Assembly (NCBI GenBank): GCA_023701265.1
Contig: JAMPXI010000016.1
Coordinates: 1 to 32,954 of the forward strand
DNA from: Desulfuromonadales bacterium
GTDB lineage: Bacteria > Desulfobacterota > Desulfuromonadia > Desulfuromonadales > BM103
DNA: 32,954 nt
Direction of reading: 5' to 3'
The notes below the pieces were generated by a model that ran no database searches, was not told where the DNA came from, and was given only the letters and a program-made list of their open reading frames with translations. The position numbers and the translations under genes are program-made. Below are positions 29,916 to 32,954 of the stretch, piece by piece. The stretch's first letter is position 1. Each line of letters starts with the position of its first letter.

Positions 29916-30694
29916 CTGCCGGCTCCCTGACCCTGACCATTCTCGGGTCGGGTACCAGCACCGGCGTCCCCGTGCTTGGCTGCCGTTGCACGGTGTGCCG
30001 CTCGACAGTACCCGAAAACCGGCGAACCCGTTGCAGCGCTTTATTGAGGTGGGGCGGGCATGGGGTGTTGATCGATACCGCCACCGATTTTCGCCAGCAG
30101 GCGCTGCGTGAAGGGTTGGAGCGGGTCGATGCGGTGTTGTTCAGCCATACCCATGCCGACCACGTACACGGCATCGATGACCTGCGGACCTTCACCCTGA
30201 AGGGTGAAACGATCCCGGTCTATGGCTCGGCGGAGTCGATGGCGACCATTCAGCGGGTGTTCGCCTACATCTTCAGCGACGAGATGGAACCCGGGTTTCG
30301 GCCCCGGCTGACACTTAGTGCTGTGGATGCGCCATTCACGCTGTTCGACCGGACGGTTGTCCCCGTACCGCTCCGGCATGGCCAGGTCGCATCGTTTGGC
30401 TACCGGGTCGGCGGGCTCGCCTACCTGACCGACTGCAGTGTCGTTCCGGAGGCGTCATTGCCGCTCCTGGACGGGGTGGAGTTGCTGGTTATCGACGCGC
30501 TGCGCTTCACGCCGCACACCACGCACTTCAACGTGGCCGAGGCAGTCGCCGCTGCCCGCCGCATCGGTGCCCGCCGTACCTTGCTCACCCATCTCAGTCA
30601 CGAGGTGGATCATCATCGGCATGCGGCTGGCCTTCCCGAAGGCGTGGAATTCGCCTACGACGGGCAGACAATAACGTTGCCGCTCCCGGACTGA
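29912..30694 (+). CDS. MBL-fold metallo-hydrolase, PhnP-like
   Basis: [47 protein letters not shown]; start overlaps the MCP stop (ATGA). Confidence 0.88.
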   Translation: MTAGSLTLTILGSGTSTGVPVLGCRCTVCRSTVPENRRTRCSALLRWGGHGVLIDTATDFRQQALREGLERVDAVLFSHTHADHVHGIDDLRTFTLKGETIPVYGSAESMATIQRVFAYIFSDEMEPGFRPRLTLSAVDAPFTLFDRTVVPVPLRHGQVASFGYRVGGLAYLTDCSVVPEASLPLLDGVELLVIDALRFTPHTTHFNVAEAVAAARRIGARRTLLTHLSHEVDHHRHAAGLPEGVEFAYDGQTITLPLPD

Positions 30695-30721
30695 CCGGGG
30701 CGGTCCAGGTGATCAGAGAAC

Positions 30722-32548
30722 ATGCACCAGGAAATCCGGCTGCACGGCCATCTTGACGATACCATCGAATACTTTGCCGTGATGGCGGCGCGCGACGCCT
30801 ATACCCGCTACTTCTTCGAAGCGGCCGGTGAAAACCTGCGCTTCTTCTCCCCCGGCAACGAGTTCGTTCTCGGGCGCGAGCAGATCGTTCATCGTGGCAA
30901 CGGTGGTTCGTTCTGCGAGTACATGTTCGGCGTCGACCAGCCGATTGCCGATCTGGCCAAAACCGAGGTTCGCAACCGGCTGGTGCTCTACGGCGCCATC
31001 TACAAAGATGAAAACCAACTTGAATTTACCGGGCAGACCGAGGGGTACAGCAGCTACGAAAAGCTCTTTTTCGAAGGCAATGCCCTCTATAACTGCTTCT
31101 TCTTTCTGACCGGCTCGGTTGCCGGAACCCTGCGCGAGCAGCAGGAGAACATCGCCCGCCTGCTCGGCAAGACGCTCAAACGCTCTGAAAATGTCGGTCT
31201 CGGCGACGATGCCGAGCTGCTCGACGAGATCTACAGCCTGCTCGGCCATCGAAGCTCCCTCTATCTGGTCAAGCTGATCCACAAAAAACACAAGGCGTAC
31301 CATGACGCCTTCAAGGAACTCTATTTTTCCTACAAGTCGATTCCCGACGAAGAGTTCCAGTCCCTGCAGGGGCGCGCCGAAAAATGGGGGATCGACCGCT
31401 ACCAGCAGGAACGGATCCGCATCGATGTGATGTACAAGCATCCCGACAACCAGCGGATCGTCGATGAATACAAGAACATTCTGATCGACTGCAATCGCAA
31501 GGGGAGCATCAATCAGCCGGAGAATGCCCGGCTGACCCGGCTGAAGACCCTGTCGGTGCGCAACAAGATCCCTTCGGCCCTGTTCTACACGATCGACGAG
31601 ATGCTCAAGCACGACAAGCTGGTCGACCTTGACGAGCAGGACTACCTGGCCGAAACCCGCCAGGTGCTGGAGGGAATCTTCCTCACCGAGGCGCAAATCG
31701 ATGCCAGCATCACTGCCGAAGACATGAAGCTGCTGCTCCATGCCAAGCGCCAGGCCACGGAGAACCGCGACCACACCTTCGAGCACATCCTGCTCGAGAC
31801 CGGCAAGGCCTGCGACGAGAAAATTCACGAAGGGGGCGACCTCGCGCCGCTCGAGCACTTCTCCTATATCATTACCTACTTCGACCGCTACGATAACACC
31901 TACGCCAACATCAACGAGCTGGCGTTCATGGAAAACATCAAGTACAGCGAGGAGAAGATCCGCAGCCTGCTCGGCAACAAGAAGGAGTTTGACATCATCG
32001 ACCCGGGTCTCTGGAAGGGGCTGTTCTTCCAGCAGGTCTACGAGAATAAGTACCTTGGCCAGTTTGGCCGCAAGAAAATCCAGTGCCTCGCCAAGGGGCT
32101 GAGGGCCATCGAGGAGAGCCGCCTGGCGGTCCCCGACCTGCTCGGCCAGCTGCGGGGTATCGAGGAGGAGGAGCACCTCTACAACATTCTGCTCTCCCAT
32201 GTGAAAGATCGCATCCGCAACTTCTACTCGCGTTACAATACCCGTGTTGAACAGGATGCCCTGCTCCTCGAAATTGCCGAGGAACTGCGCAACAAGGGGC
32301 TGGTGGCCGAGGAGATCCCGCCGGCGTTGTTCCGCGACGTGGTGGTCAATATCAAAAAAGAGGCGATCTACCTGCACAACCTCCTGCCGAAGATCGTTGC
32401 CGAGCGCGACGTGGCCCTGCGCGAGGATTTCCTCGACAACAGCGGACTCGATCGCTTCTACGTCGAGGAACTCGAACGTGAATACTTCGAGCTCAACAAC
32501 CTCGACATGGAGGACCTTTACCTGATCCGCAAAGGATACGCCGCCTGA
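30722..32548 (+). CDS. Uncharacterised TIGR04442-like protein
   Basis: 608 aa, soluble and mostly helical; recalled similarity to the TIGR04442 family of Deltaproteobacteria; follows the PhnP-like gene closely. Confidence 0.65.
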   Translation: MHQEIRLHGHLDDTIEYFAVMAARDAYTRYFFEAAGENLRFFSPGNEFVLGREQIVHRGNGGSFCEYMFGVDQPIADLAKTEVRNRLVLYGAIYKDENQLEFTGQTEGYSSYEKLFFEGNALYNCFFFLTGSVAGTLREQQENIARLLGKTLKRSENVGLGDDAELLDEIYSLLGHRSSLYLVKLIHKKHKAYHDAFKELYFSYKSIPDEEFQSLQGRAEKWGIDRYQQERIRIDVMYKHPDNQRIVDEYKNILIDCNRKGSINQPENARLTRLKTLSVRNKIPSALFYTIDEMLKHDKLVDLDEQDYLAETRQVLEGIFLTEAQIDASITAEDMKLLLHAKRQATENRDHTFEHILLETGKACDEKIHEGGDLAPLEHFSYIITYFDRYDNTYANINELAFMENIKYSEEKIRSLLGNKKEFDIIDPGLWKGLFFQQVYENKYLGQFGRKKIQCLAKGLRAIEESRLAVPDLLGQLRGIEEEEHLYNILLSHVKDRIRNFYSRYNTRVEQDALLLEIAEELRNKGLVAEEIPPALFRDVVVNIKKEAIYLHNLLPKIVAERDVALREDFLDNSGLDRFYVEELEREYFELNNLDMEDLYLIRKGYAA

Positions 32549-32578
32549 AAAGCAGCGTAGACCCGACCCTCGCCTCTT

Positions 32579-32954
32579 ATGCTTCCGTCCTCTGTCGCTC
32601 AGATCCGCAACCTCGGCATCATCTCCCATATCGATGCCGGCAAGACCACTGTCTCCGAGCGGTTTCTCTTTTACACCGGGGAAATCCACAGGCTCGGCGA
32701 GGTCCACGATGGCGAAGCCACCATGGACTGGATGGATCAGGAGCGGGAACGCGGCATCACCATCACCGCCACCGCCACCACTTGCCGCTGGCACGACGTC
32801 TCCATCAACCTGATCGATACCCCGGGGCACATCGACTTTACCATTGAGGTGGAACGCTCCCTGCGGGCGCTGGACGGCGCGCTGGCCATCTTCAGCGCGG
32901 TCGAGGGGGTGCAGCCGCAGAGCGAGTCGGTCTGGCGCCAGGCCGATCGCTATA
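32579..32954 (+). CDS. fusA: Translation elongation factor G (EF-G family), truncated by window edge
   Basis: Own translation: [71 protein letters not shown]...[48 protein letters not shown]. Confidence 0.93.
   Translation, partial: MLPSSVAQIRNLGIISHIDAGKTTVSERFLFYTGEIHRLGEVHDGEATMDWMDQERERGITITATATTCRWHDVSINLIDTPGHIDFTIEVERSLRALDGALAIFSAVEGVQPQSESVWRQADRY

Noticed and set aside
30713-32830. 705-aa minus-strand ORF
   Set aside because: Long antisense shadow of the TIGR04442-like gene and fusA. The plus strand has plausible starts, spacing and a recognisable downstream EF-G; the minus product is repetitive Val/Leu/Asp/Gly-rich.

Overview
High-GC bacterial chromosomal window. Gene content and order resemble Desulfuromonadales/Geobacter-type Deltaproteobacteria; this is an inference with no database search. 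Minus strand, 1-6735: a complex I operon nuoA-nuoBCD (triple fusion)-nuoE-nuoF-[YkgJ-like Cys-cluster gene]-nuoG (truncated at the left edge). After rnhA, a divergent plus-strand six-gene operon (7671-14969) encodes a hydrogenase-4-like membrane complex (HyfB, C, E, F, G-like, and a fused HyfH-HyfI). Its 'large subunit' lacks the conserved [NiFe]-ligand cysteine motifs, so it looks like an energy-converting-hydrogenase-related (Ehr) complex rather than a hydrogenase. Next is a mixed accessory stretch (about 15.0-18.0 kb): an RDD membrane protein, a small membrane protein, a MucR/Ros regulator with a histone-like tail, a TumE/TumA-type toxin-antitoxin pair, and tRNA-Glu/tRNA-Lys genes with degenerate tRNA-like relics around them. 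Housekeeping genes follow on the minus strand (purA, hisZ, serA, pepA, glpD). The right end has a lipoprotein, a TPR protein, an orphan PstS-like protein, then an MCP - PhnP-like MBL hydrolase - TIGR04442-like protein - EF-G (truncated) run. No CRISPR array, rRNA, transposase or integrase was seen. The best candidate for an under-characterised system is the Ehr-like complex beside the NuoBCD-type complex I.
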